DNA of 64,000 nt from an uncultured Eubacterium sp. (GTDB lineage: Bacteria; Bacillota; Clostridia; Lachnospirales; Lachnospiraceae): assembly GCA_910584645.1 (NCBI GenBank), contig CAJUAU010000009.1, positions 70,239-134,238 of the forward strand, read 5' to 3'. A program made the position numbers and the translations under genes. Positions 1-7,884 of this stretch are shown piece after piece. Below the pieces are notes generated by a model. The model was not told the DNA's origin, made no database searches, and worked only from the letters and a program-made list of their open reading frames with translations. Numbering within the stretch: position 1 is the first letter of the stretch; each line of letters opens with the position of its first letter.

Positions 1-25
1 CATCATTAATTTAGTATTGATTGTT

Positions 26-2437
26 TTAGTGGCCGGTACAGGTCTCTGATGGTATGCTGCCTTTGGCAAAGTATTCTTTTATTCTTGTGGATGTGTGGGC
101 TCCGTCCGTCACCAGCTTTCCGCACTGGAGGCAGACGTAGGCGGAAACCACCGAATCCGGTTTCTCAAAGTCTGTTTTTTCATAGCGTTTATTTATTTTT
201 TCCATGATCGCTTTCCAGATCATTTTATGATATGTGGTGTTATTTTGTTTCTCGCTGGCGTCAAAGCCGCCCCAGACACCGGCGGTCAGATAAGGTGTGT
301 ATCCCACAAACCAGAGATCTTTATTATCAGTAGTGGTGCCGGTCTTTCCCGCCAGCGGCATATCGATCTCTGAAAACTTCAGTGCCGTTCCGGTGCCGGC
401 GTTGATCACATCTTTCATGGCATCCGTCAGAAGCCATGCAGTGGAATCCTTCATAACCTGCTTGCTGGTAGGTGTTGTGATAACGATATCGGTTTTTTCT
501 TCAGAATCAGAAGTCTTCTTTACTTTCTTGGGCAGATTATCCAGCAGAACATTTCCGTTGTGATCGATGACTTTTGTGTAAAAAGTTGGTCTATTGTAAA
601 CGCCATTGTTGGCGATGCTGGCAAAGGCAGAAGTTAATTCCAGATTTGACACTCCTTTGGTCAGGCCGCCCAGCGCCATGGGAAGTGAAATATCGGTAAA
701 AATTTTCCCAGAAGGGTCAGTATAGCTGTCCACAAGCGAGGTAAATCCTAGGTTCAATAGATAATCATAGCCAATCTTAGGCGTGACCTGCTCCAGTGTC
801 TTAACTGCGATTACATTCATGGAGTTGGCAATGGCTTTGCGGATTGTACTGGGACCACGGTATCCGGGATACCAGTTTTTTACAAGACGTTTTGTGCCCG
901 GATAGTAGTATGGCTCGTCTACCTGGACGGTGGCAAGGTTCATGCCGGAAGTGTCCAGTGCCGGCAGGTAGGTAGAAAGGACTTTAAAAGTGGAACCGGG
1001 CTGGCGCAGGGATAAAGTGGCGCGGTTCAATGTACGGCTGGCGGTCTTTTTCCCCCGGCCGCCGGCGATGGCTTTGACCTGGCCTGTGTGCTGGTCCATG
1101 ACTACAAATGAGACCTGGGGCTGAATCACATATTCGATCTTTTCTCCCTCTACATTTTTCCCCTTGCTCATTGCTTTTTTATAGGTTTCTATATACTTTT
1201 TGGCGCCCTTTTTATCATTATAATACAGGCTGATCTCCTTCTTTTTCTCCTTGGCAAACCAGTTTTTCATTGTTCCGGCATTATAATTGCGCGCCTTTCC
1301 TTTGGAGTCTGTCACTGTGAGCTGGTAATTCAGCTGATAGGTGGAATCTGCCGGGTAATAGGCATTGTTGTTGATCACTTTGTCGCAGATCTTCTGCATG
1401 GAAGAATCCTGGGTGGAGTGGATCGTCAGTCCGCCCCGGTAGAGGGCATTGTAGGCCTGGGTTTCGGTGTATCCCAGTTCTTCTTTCATGTCGGCGATCA
1501 CCTGGTCGATCAGGGAATCAGTAAAATAGGATGTGGGACCGGAGAGAGCTGCAGTTTCTTTGTTCACGGATTTGATCCGGGCATATACTTTGTCCGCCAT
1601 GGCTTTGTCGTATTCGTCAGAAGTGATGCGCCCCTGTTCCTTCATATAAGAGAGAACTGTAGCACGTTTCTTCGCGTTTTTCTTCGGATGGGTAATAGGA
1701 TTGTACCCGGAAGGATTCTGGGTGATGCCGGCCAGGACAGCGGATTCGGAGATGGTCAGTTCTGAAACATCTTTATTAAAATACCGTTTTGAGGCGGCCT
1801 GCACTCCAAGGGTATTCTGCCCAAGGTTAATTGTGTTCAGGTAATATTCCAGGATCTGGTTTTTTGTCAGCTTATTCTCCAGCTGTATCGCCAGATACTG
1901 CTCCTGGATCTTACGCTCAATCTTTTGAACCAGTGTGTGTTCTTCTCCACCGCCGAAAACCTGGTTTTTCAAAAGCTGCTGGGTGAGAGTGCTGGCGCCC
2001 TGGCGGAACTCACCGCCGTTGGTCAGCGCGCTGTAGATGGCACGAAAGATTCCCCTTAAGTCAATGCCGTCGTGGGTCCAGAAACGTTCGTCCTCGATCG
2101 CTACAAAGGCATCCTGAAGATGAGCCGGAATCTGTTCCAGAGTAGCATATTCCCGGTTTGCTTCCTTTCCCACCAGTGTCTGAACGACTTTACCCTTGGA
2201 ATTCAGGATCGTGGTGGCATATCCTTCAGGTACTACGTTGATGGATTCGATGCTGGGGGCCGTCTCCATTAGTCCATTAATGATCCCGGCAAGCCCGCTG
2301 ATCCCTGTGACAGCACAGATCACCAGAAAGATCAGGATCAGTCTGGCGGCCAGTACTTTTAGCTTGTGTATACGGTGGGTGGCAGGCGATTTGAGAGACT
2401 TTGCTTTCGCCAGCGCACTTTTTCTGCTATAATTCAT
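26..2437 (-). CDS. Class A penicillin-binding protein (transglycosylase/transpeptidase)
   Basis: Bifunctional peptidoglycan synthase that polymerises glycan strands and cross-links stem peptides outside the membrane. A membrane anchor lies near residues 30-50. The GT51 domain follows, with EDERFWTHDG (catalytic Glu) and GASTLTQQLLKN. The transpeptidase domain has GSTFK (SxxK serine) near residue 480, SMN, and KTGTT near residue 695. The C-terminus carries a short Cys-containing tail (CLQCGK...CTGH), as in many clostridial PBPs. I chose the ATG at 2435-2437: it has AAAGG about 12 bases upstream, whereas the in-frame ATG at 2495-2497 has no binding site and sits about five bases from the predicted transcription start. 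The chosen form has about 803 residues. The gene stands alone, divergent from yigZ. Confidence 0.95.
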   Translation of the reverse strand: MNYSRKSALAKAKSLKSPATHRIHKLKVLAARLILIFLVICAVTGISGLAGIINGLMETAPSIESINVVPEGYATTILNSKGKVVQTLVGKEANREYATLEQIPAHLQDAFVAIEDERFWTHDGIDLRGIFRAIYSALTNGGEFRQGASTLTQQLLKNQVFGGGEEHTLVQKIERKIQEQYLAIQLENKLTKNQILEYYLNTINLGQNTLGVQAASKRYFNKDVSELTISESAVLAGITQNPSGYNPITHPKKNAKKRATVLSYMKEQGRITSDEYDKAMADKVYARIKSVNKETAALSGPTSYFTDSLIDQVIADMKEELGYTETQAYNALYRGGLTIHSTQDSSMQKICDKVINNNAYYPADSTYQLNYQLTVTDSKGKARNYNAGTMKNWFAKEKKKEISLYYNDKKGAKKYIETYKKAMSKGKNVEGEKIEYVIQPQVSFVVMDQHTGQVKAIAGGRGKKTASRTLNRATLSLRQPGSTFKVLSTYLPALDTSGMNLATVQVDEPYYYPGTKRLVKNWYPGYRGPSTIRKAIANSMNVIAVKTLEQVTPKIGYDYLLNLGFTSLVDSYTDPSGKIFTDISLPMALGGLTKGVSNLELTSAFASIANNGVYNRPTFYTKVIDHNGNVLLDNLPKKVKKTSDSEEKTDIVITTPTSKQVMKDSTAWLLTDAMKDVINAGTGTALKFSEIDMPLAGKTGTTTDNKDLWFVGYTPYLTAGVWGGFDASEKQNNTTYHKMIWKAIMEKINKRYEKTDFEKPDSVVSAYVCLQCGKLVTDGAHTSTRIKEYFAKGSIPSETCTGH

Positions 2438-2508
2438 AAGATGATCAAACCTTTCTATAGAAATCCAGCCAGGATACCAGGCTGGGATGTTTGACATGTT
2501 CTAAGGAT

Positions 2509-2537
2509 AGTATACCAAAAACTCTTGCAAAGGAAAA
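2509..2537 (-). promoter_or_regulatory. Promoter of the PBP gene (extended -10)
   Basis: On the minus strand there is TGG-TATACT (-10 at 2509-2514 with the extended TGn), preceded at 17 bases by a weak TTTTCC. Transcription would start near 2502, which rules out the upstream ATG at 2497. Confidence 0.55.
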
Positions 2538-2553
2538 GAAAAATTAGTAAACT
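2525..2553 (+). promoter_or_regulatory. Candidate promoter of the yigZ-yajC gene group
   Basis: TTGCAA (2525-2530), a 17-base spacer and TAAACT (2548-2553). The -10 matches four of six consensus bases. It lies back to back with the PBP promoter. Confidence 0.4.
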
Positions 2554-2567
2554 AGTGATATGCTGCT

Positions 2568-2590
2568 GGGGTAAAAGGATATTTTGCCCC
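2568..2590 (+). repeat. GGGG-AAAA palindrome, copy 1
   Basis: Hairpin of GGGGTAAAA and TTTTGCCCC with one G-T pair and a five-base loop, in the yigZ 5' leader. A nearly identical hairpin occurs at 11030-11055. Confidence 0.6.
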
Positions 2591-2629
2591 TGAAATTATG
2601 ATTTTTTGAAGGGAGAGGGCAGGTGCGAT

Positions 2630-3262
2630 ATGGAAGGATCCCTGAAAATTGTGGCCGAGGGGGGCACTGGTGAGGTAATAGAAAAAAAATCCCGTTTTAT
2701 CGCCAGTATATTTCCTGTACAGACAGAGGAGGAGGCGCTGGCATATCTTTCTCAGGTACGGAAAAAATATTATGATGCGAGACACAACTGTTTTGCCTAT
2801 GTGGTGGGAGAAAAGAATGAGACAGAGCGCTGCAGTGATGACGGGGAACCCTCTGGAACTGCCGGCAGACCGATGATGGATGTATTGACGGGACAGGGGC
2901 TGCACAATGTCCTTGTGGTAGTGACCCGCTACTTTGGGGGAACCCTGCTGGGCACCGGGGGACTGGTGCGGGCCTATTCGGCGGCGGTAAAAGCAGGACT
3001 GGAAAACTGTGTGATCCGGGAAAAGATCCGTGGCTGTCTGGTGCATTTCGTGACAGATTATAATGGACTGGGAAAGATCCAGCATATTGCGGCGGGGCTT
3101 GAACTTCCGGAGAAAGATGCGGTATATGGGGAAAAGGTGGAACTTACCTATCTGGTTCCCGCCCAGAAGGCAGATCAGCTGGAGCGGGAAGTGACGGAAA
3201 AGACCGGCGGCAGAACGGGGATAGACAGGGAGGAAGAGACATGGATCTACTGGAATACATGA
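2630..3262 (+). CDS. yigZ: YigZ/IMPACT family protein
   Basis: Member of the UPF0029/IMPACT family, 210 residues. Family signs are KKSRFIAS at the N-terminus, the ARHNCFAYV segment, DDGEPSGTAGRPM and the RYFGGTLLGTGGL motif. Bacterial members have an N-terminal IMPACT domain and a C-terminal ferredoxin-like domain; they are thought to bind nucleic acid or translation components, but no reaction is firmly assigned. The ATG at 2630 has GGGAGAGGGCAGG upstream and is preferred over the in-frame TTG at 2606. The 3' end overlaps the start of rarA by 22 bases, which suggests translational coupling in one operon. Confidence 0.9.
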   Translation: MEGSLKIVAEGGTGEVIEKKSRFIASIFPVQTEEEALAYLSQVRKKYYDARHNCFAYVVGEKNETERCSDDGEPSGTAGRPMMDVLTGQGLHNVLVVVTRYFGGTLLGTGGLVRAYSAAVKAGLENCVIREKIRGCLVHFVTDYNGLGKIQHIAAGLELPEKDAVYGEKVELTYLVPAQKADQLEREVTEKTGGRTGIDREEETWIYWNT

Positions 3263-4581
3263 ATGAAAAGAATAAAGAAAAAGAATCCCCCCTTGCTTCC
3301 AGGCTCCGTCCCAGGACACTGGATGAAGTGGTGGGGCAGGAGCACATTATCGGGAAGGACAAGCTGCTTTACCGGGCGATCCAGGCGGATAAGCTCAGCT
3401 CTATCCTTTTATTTGGCCCGCCGGGGACAGGAAAGACGACGCTGGCAAAGGTGATCGCGGGAACCACAAAGGCTGAATTCCTTCAGATCAATGCCACCTC
3501 TGCCGGAAAGAAAGACATGGAAGAGGTTATCCGGAAGGCAAAAGAAAATGCTGGCATGTATGCCAGAAAAACTATTTTGTTTATTGATGAGATCCATCGG
3601 TTTAACAAGGGGCAGCAGGACTATCTGCTTCCCTTTGTGGAAGACGGGACGGTGGTTCTGATCGGTGCTACCACAGAAAATCCTTATTTTGAGGTCAATG
3701 GGGCGCTGATCTCCCGCTCCATCATTTTTGAACTTCATCCATTGTCGGAGGAAAATATACGGGATCTGATCTGCCGGGCGCTGGAAGACAGAGAACGGGG
3801 GCTGGGAAGTTACCAGGCAGAGATTGATGAGGAGGCATTGGATTTTCTTTCCGATATCAGCGGAGGAGATGCCAGGACAGCACTGAACGCCATTGAGCTC
3901 GGTGTGCTGACCACGGAGCGGAGCGGAGACGGAAAGATCCATATTACGCCAGAGGTGGCAGAAGAGTGTATTCAGAAGCGTACACTGCGGTATGACAAGA
4001 CTGGAGATAACCACTACGATACCATCTCGGCATTCATCAAGAGTATGCGGGGATCGGATCCGGATGCGGCGGTGTACTATCTGGCGCGGATGCTCTATGC
4101 CGGCGAGGATATCCGTTTTATTGCCCGGAGGATCATGATCTGTGCTTCTGAGGATGTATCCAATGCCGATCCCCAGGCGCTGGTAGTGGCGACTCAGGCG
4201 GCTCAGGCAGTGGAGCGGCTGGGAATGCCAGAGGCACGTATCGTGCTGGCCCAGGCGGCAGCTTACGTGGCATGCGCACCGAAGAGCAATTCAGCCATCG
4301 TGGCTATTGACGCTGCGATGGAATATGTAGCATCCCATCCTAATTACCGCATCCCCTCCTATCTCCAGGATTCCCATTATAAGGGGGCGGCAAAGCTGGG
4401 GCATGGCATTGGATATAAATATGCCCACAGCTACGAGAACCATTATGTAGATCAGCAGTATCTGCCGGACGAGGCGAAAGATGAGAGGTTTTATACACTG
4501 TCTGACCAAGGGTATGAGAAAAAATTAAAAGATCATTTAATAAGAATAAAAGGCGGAAAGGAAGCACTGGAACATGAATGA
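3241..4581 (+). CDS. rarA: Replication-associated recombination protein A (AAA+ ATPase)
   Basis: RarA/MgsA AAA+ clamp-loader-like ATPase, 446 residues, acting at stalled replication forks. Visible motifs are the N-terminal PLASRLRPRTLDEVVGQ box, Walker A GPPGTGKTT (about 59-67), Walker B LFIDEIHRFNK (about 113-123), sensor 1 GATTENP and an SRS arginine-finger region. The C-terminal half (YYLARMLYAGEDIRFIARR, ASEDVSNADP) is the typical RarA tetramerisation domain. The ATG has GGGAGGAAGAG just upstream, inside the end of yigZ. It overlaps the next gene by eight bases. Length and motifs are intact. Confidence 0.96.
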   Translation: MDLLEYMNEKNKEKESPLASRLRPRTLDEVVGQEHIIGKDKLLYRAIQADKLSSILLFGPPGTGKTTLAKVIAGTTKAEFLQINATSAGKKDMEEVIRKAKENAGMYARKTILFIDEIHRFNKGQQDYLLPFVEDGTVVLIGATTENPYFEVNGALISRSIIFELHPLSEENIRDLICRALEDRERGLGSYQAEIDEEALDFLSDISGGDARTALNAIELGVLTTERSGDGKIHITPEVAEECIQKRTLRYDKTGDNHYDTISAFIKSMRGSDPDAAVYYLARMLYAGEDIRFIARRIMICASEDVSNADPQALVVATQAAQAVERLGMPEARIVLAQAAAYVACAPKSNSAIVAIDAAMEYVASHPNYRIPSYLQDSHYKGAAKLGHGIGYKYAHSYENHYVDQQYLPDEAKDERFYTLSDQGYEKKLKDHLIRIKGGKEALEHE

Positions 4582-4846
4582 ACAGATTAAAGAACAGAAG
4601 AAAGAAGAGGGGACTGAACAGGAGATGCCGGCCAGCTCTTATCCCAGAGGAGTCCGTATCACTGCCATGGCGGGCGTGGTGTTACTGGTGCTGCTCTACA
4701 TTGTTACACTGATTGCGGCGCTGACAACTTCACCCGCATCCGGAGGATTGTTCAAGGCATGTCTGGGGGCATCGATCCTGATCCCGATCATGCTGTGGCT
4801 GTATATACGTTTTGCGAAACTTTGGGGAGGAAAGACAGATAAATGA
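4574..4846 (+). CDS. Small two-helix membrane protein, unknown function
   Basis: A 90-residue protein with a charged Lys/Glu-rich N-terminus (about 1-25), then two hydrophobic segments (about 29-50 and 59-78) joined by a short loop, and a basic C-terminus. No enzymatic motif is visible and I do not recognise a named family. It overlaps rarA upstream by eight bases and tgt downstream by ATGA, so it is clearly translated with them. The RarA-to-Tgt position is the only functional clue; a role in the membrane is inference from the helices. Confidence 0.8.
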   Translation: MNEQIKEQKKEEGTEQEMPASSYPRGVRITAMAGVVLLVLLYIVTLIAALTTSPASGGLFKACLGASILIPIMLWLYIRFAKLWGGKTDK

Positions 4847-5982
4847 AGCGATTTTCAATAAAAGCCCAGGAGGGGAAGGCGCGCAGTGGAGTGATGAAAA
4901 CACCTCACGGTGATATCCTGACGCCGGTATTTATGAATGTGGGAACGGCAGCTGCCATCAAAGGGGCAGTGTCCTCGGTGGATCTGAAAGAGATCGGCAC
5001 CCAGGTAGAACTGTCCAACACCTATCATCTTCATGTGAGGCCGGGAGACGATGTGGTGAGAAAAATGGGCGGGCTTCACCGGTTTATGAACTGGGACCGG
5101 CCGATCCTGACGGACTCCGGCGGCTTTCAGGTATTTTCCCTGGCGGGGCTGCGGAAGATCAAAGAAGAGGGGGTTTATTTCAACTCCCATATTGATGGAA
5201 GAAAGATATTTATGGGACCGGAGGAAAGCATGCAGATCCAGTCCAATCTTGCTTCCACCATTGCCATGGCATTTGATGAATGCCCGCCCCATCCTGCGTC
5301 CAGAGATTATATGGAGGCCTCTGTGGCGAGGACTTCCCGGTGGCTGGAGCGCTGCAAAAAAGAGATGGAGCGGCTGAATGGCAGAGAGGACACGCTGAAC
5401 CGAGAGCAGCTGCTCTTTGGTATCAATCAGGGCGGTACCTTTGAGGACATCCGTGTCAGTCATGCCCAGCAGATCGGAGAAATGAATCTGGACGGCTATG
5501 CAGTGGGAGGCCTGGCAGTGGGAGAGAGCCATGAGGAGATGTACCGCATATTGGATGCAGTGGTGCCGGCGCTTCCCCAGGACAAGCCGGTGTATCTGAT
5601 GGGCGTGGGGACGCCGGAAAATATACTGGAGGGTGTGGAGAGAGGCATAGACTTCTTTGACTGCGTCTATCCTGCAAGAAACGGCCGTCACGGCCATGCC
5701 TATACCAATCTGGGAAAAATGAATCTGATGAATAAGCGGTTTGAACTGGATGAGCGCCCTGTGGAAGAGGGATGCCAGTGTCCGGCTTGCCGCCATTTTT
5801 CCAGAAGCTACATCCGGCATCTGCTGAAAGCAAAAGAAATGCTGGGACTTCGATTATTAGTCTTGCATAATCTGTATTTTTATAATACAATGATGAATGA
5901 GATTCGCGAAGCGATCGAAAACAACCGTTTTGCAGAATATAAAAAGAAAAAGATAGATTTAATGAGTTCCGAAGGATATTAA
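4843..5982 (+). CDS. tgt: tRNA-guanine(34) transglycosylase
   Basis: Queuine tRNA-ribosyltransferase, 379 residues. It exchanges G34 of GUN anticodons for the queuosine precursor base. Family signs are MKTPHGDILTPVFMNVGT near the N-terminus, TDSGGFQVFSL with Asp near 91, the GGLAVGE substrate loop, FDCVYPARNGRHG carrying the second catalytic Asp, and the zinc site CxCxxC near 311-316 with a later His in LLVLHNLYFYN. It starts inside the stop codon of the membrane protein gene (ATGA). No queuosine biosynthesis gene lies nearby, so the base is probably made elsewhere or salvaged. yajC follows 29 bases later. Confidence 0.97.
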   Translation: MKRFSIKAQEGKARSGVMKTPHGDILTPVFMNVGTAAAIKGAVSSVDLKEIGTQVELSNTYHLHVRPGDDVVRKMGGLHRFMNWDRPILTDSGGFQVFSLAGLRKIKEEGVYFNSHIDGRKIFMGPEESMQIQSNLASTIAMAFDECPPHPASRDYMEASVARTSRWLERCKKEMERLNGREDTLNREQLLFGINQGGTFEDIRVSHAQQIGEMNLDGYAVGGLAVGESHEEMYRILDAVVPALPQDKPVYLMGVGTPENILEGVERGIDFFDCVYPARNGRHGHAYTNLGKMNLMNKRFELDERPVEEGCQCPACRHFSRSYIRHLLKAKEMLGLRLLVLHNLYFYNTMMNEIREAIENNRFAEYKKKKIDLMSSEGY

Positions 5983-6011
5983 ATCTGAACAAGTATTCAG
6001 GAGGTACAAGA

Positions 6012-6281
6012 ATGGAAACGTATTACATGCTTTTTGCATGGGTGGTTATCATCGCAGTATTTTATTTCTTGATGATCCGTCCCCAGAGAAAAAAAGAGAA
6101 GGAGCACGAAGCGATGGTTGCCGCTGTGGCAGTTGGTGACAGTATTCTTACAACCAGCGGTTTCTATGGAGTTGTCATCGACATGACGGATGATGTCGTG
6201 ATCGTCGAGTTCGGAAGCAACAAAAACTGCCGTATTCCGATGAAAAAGGAAGCGATCGTAGAGGTGGAAAAGGCAGAGTAA
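6012..6281 (+). CDS. yajC: Preprotein translocase subunit YajC
   Basis: An 89-residue YajC protein, accessory to the SecDF part of the Sec translocase. One transmembrane helix (about 5-24) is followed by the conserved IRPQRKKEKEHEAM cytosolic stretch and the compact beta domain with VGDSILTTSGFYGVV. GGAGG lies about seven bases before the ATG. The tgt-yajC pair is a very common gene order. secD/secF are not next to it here. Confidence 0.95.
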   Translation: METYYMLFAWVVIIAVFYFLMIRPQRKKEKEHEAMVAAVAVGDSILTTSGFYGVVIDMTDDVVIVEFGSNKNCRIPMKKEAIVEVEKAE

Positions 6282-6300
6282 AAACTTAATCCAGATCATT

Positions 6301-6384
6301 ATGAAAAAACAGGACTTCATGATCTTCCACTGCTGGTGTAACGGTTTCGTTTTGGCAGGGGCTGGGTATGAAGTTCTTTTTCAT
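6301..6384 (+). other. Long-loop inverted repeat after yajC
   Basis: ATGAAAAA...GACTTCAT (6301-6320) pairs imperfectly with ATGAAGTTCTTTTTCAT (6368-6384) around a loop of about 47 bases. It could be a terminator-like or structured RNA element. The gap 6282-6590 otherwise holds only this repeat and the downstream promoter. Confidence 0.4.
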
Positions 6385-6462
6385 TTGGTGCATTAAATTA
6401 TGGAATGTCGTAAATATGTATCATAAATACTCCAGAATTTTAAGAAACATTGACATATTATG

Positions 6463-6492
6463 TTGCTTTTAAGAGGTATATTGTAGTATAAT
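6463..6492 (+). promoter_or_regulatory. Promoter of the binding-protein/HD-GYP pair
   Basis: TTGCTT (6463-6468), an 18-base spacer and TATAAT (6487-6492). A leader of about 90 bases follows and contains a dyad, TCGAC...GTCGA (about 6511-6542). Confidence 0.6.
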
Positions 6493-6590
6493 ATAATAGG
6501 AGAGCCAGCTCGACGATGCTGTGCCGGCTGCTGTCGGTCGATGACAAAATCGTTGATCTTTATGTTTAAAATACTAAAGGGGGAAATGAC

Positions 6591-7826
6591 ATGCGGAAAA
6601 GGGTAATGTTCATGCTGTGGATAGCCGCGGCATGCGGACTACTGTGTTCTTGTCAAAAGGGAGAGCAGAAAGAAACTGTATCTTTAAAATTATGGGGACC
6701 GGAGGCAAACCAGAAGATATTGCGCGAGATGTCAGACGAGTTTTGTGAGAATTATAAAGACCAGGCAGAGATTGACATACATATTGGAGTAGAAGATGAA
6801 AATGATTTTAAAGGGGATTATCTGAAAAATGTAGAAGGAAGTGCGGATGTTTTTTCTTTTGTGGACGATCAGCTCTATGAGCTGGTTTCCCATAAATCAC
6901 TCTTACCCATTACCTTTGGAACCGATAAGGTGATCACGGAGAGCGGAGGAGAGGATTCCCCGGCAGTTCAGAGTGCCATGTGCGGAGGACAGCTTTATGC
7001 GTGCCCGAAGACTGCTTCCAACGGGTATTTTTTATATTACAACAGCGAGTTTTTTAATGAAAAGGATATAAAGACCTTTGACCAGATCCTGAAAGTGGCA
7101 GAGGATGCCGGAAAGAAAGTATATATGGACTGGTCCAGCGGCTGGTACATTTATTCTTTTTTTGGCGGTGCAGGGTTTGAATTGAAGCTGAATTCTGACA
7201 GAGTTACAAATCAGTGCAACTGGAACAAAAAAAGCGGGAAGTACGCGGGGACAGACGTGGCAGAGGCGATGCTTCGGATCTCCTCCAGTAAAGCATTTTT
7301 CAGCGGCAATAATGATGAGTTTAGAGAAGGGGTAGAAAAAGGAGAGATCATCGCCGGAGTGAGCGGAACCTGGAATGTAGATATCGTGAGCAAAACTTAT
7401 GGAAACCATTATGCAGCGGCGAAGCTGCCCACCTATACGCTTCTGGGGGATCAGGTACAGATGGCAAGTTTTTCTGGTTATAAGCTGATGGGCGTAAATG
7501 CAACGACGAAACATCCAGAGTGGGCACAGAAGCTGGCGATCTGGCTGACTAATGAGCAGAATCAAAAACGCTTTTATGAAGAGACCGGTGAAGGTCCGGC
7601 AAATATCAAAGCTGCTCAGTCAGAAAGTGTGCAGAAATCTCCGGCAATAAAGGCTTTGCTGGATCAGAGGCAATTTAGTATTGTTCAGAATGTAGGAGGA
7701 AACTTCTGGGATGCTTCCACGGCATTTGGTATGATCATGATTTCAGGAAATAAAGATGATCTGAAACTTCAGGACGTCCTGGATGATCTTGTGGAGGCGG
7801 CAGAGGCTCCGCCTAAAGAGGAGTAG
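6591..7826 (+). CDS. Extracellular solute-binding lipoprotein, orphan
   Basis: A 411-residue family 1 type (maltose/oligosaccharide) binding protein. The signal peptide ends in a lipobox, GLLCSC, with the lipid-modified Cys near residue 21, so it should be anchored outside the membrane. Typical features are VSLKLWGPEANQ at the start of the mature domain, GSADVFSFVDDQL, and the YALP-like ASNGYFLYYN hinge strand. GGGGGAAATGAC precedes the ATG. No ABC permease or ATPase genes are nearby. The next gene, 58 bases downstream, is a membrane HD-GYP protein with an extracytoplasmic sensor domain. A role as a ligand-presenting partner for that sensor is inference; plain uptake with a distant transporter is the alternative. 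Confidence 0.88.
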   Translation: MRKRVMFMLWIAAACGLLCSCQKGEQKETVSLKLWGPEANQKILREMSDEFCENYKDQAEIDIHIGVEDENDFKGDYLKNVEGSADVFSFVDDQLYELVSHKSLLPITFGTDKVITESGGEDSPAVQSAMCGGQLYACPKTASNGYFLYYNSEFFNEKDIKTFDQILKVAEDAGKKVYMDWSSGWYIYSFFGGAGFELKLNSDRVTNQCNWNKKSGKYAGTDVAEAMLRISSSKAFFSGNNDEFREGVEKGEIIAGVSGTWNVDIVSKTYGNHYAAAKLPTYTLLGDQVQMASFSGYKLMGVNATTKHPEWAQKLAIWLTNEQNQKRFYEETGEGPANIKAAQSESVQKSPAIKALLDQRQFSIVQNVGGNFWDASTAFGMIMISGNKDDLKLQDVLDDLVEAAEAPPKEE

Positions 7827-7884
7827 TACAACAAATATCCGTTGTACTTATGGTGTATCAGGGAAGTAAGGAGGTGCGTGTAGA

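Noticed and set aside
2435..2497. Longer N-terminus of the penicillin-binding protein from the ATG at 2497
   Set aside because: The predicted extended -10 promoter at 2509-2514 would start transcription only about five bases before it, and no binding site is present.
4855..5820. Long minus-strand open frame opposite tgt
   Set aside because: It is a shadow of the well-supported tgt gene, without a binding site or recognisable protein features.
6450..6455. TTGACA as -35 for the binding-protein gene
   Set aside because: No -10 at 16-18 bases; the nearest TATATT is 21 bases away. TTGCTT at 6463 with TATAAT at 18 bases fits better.
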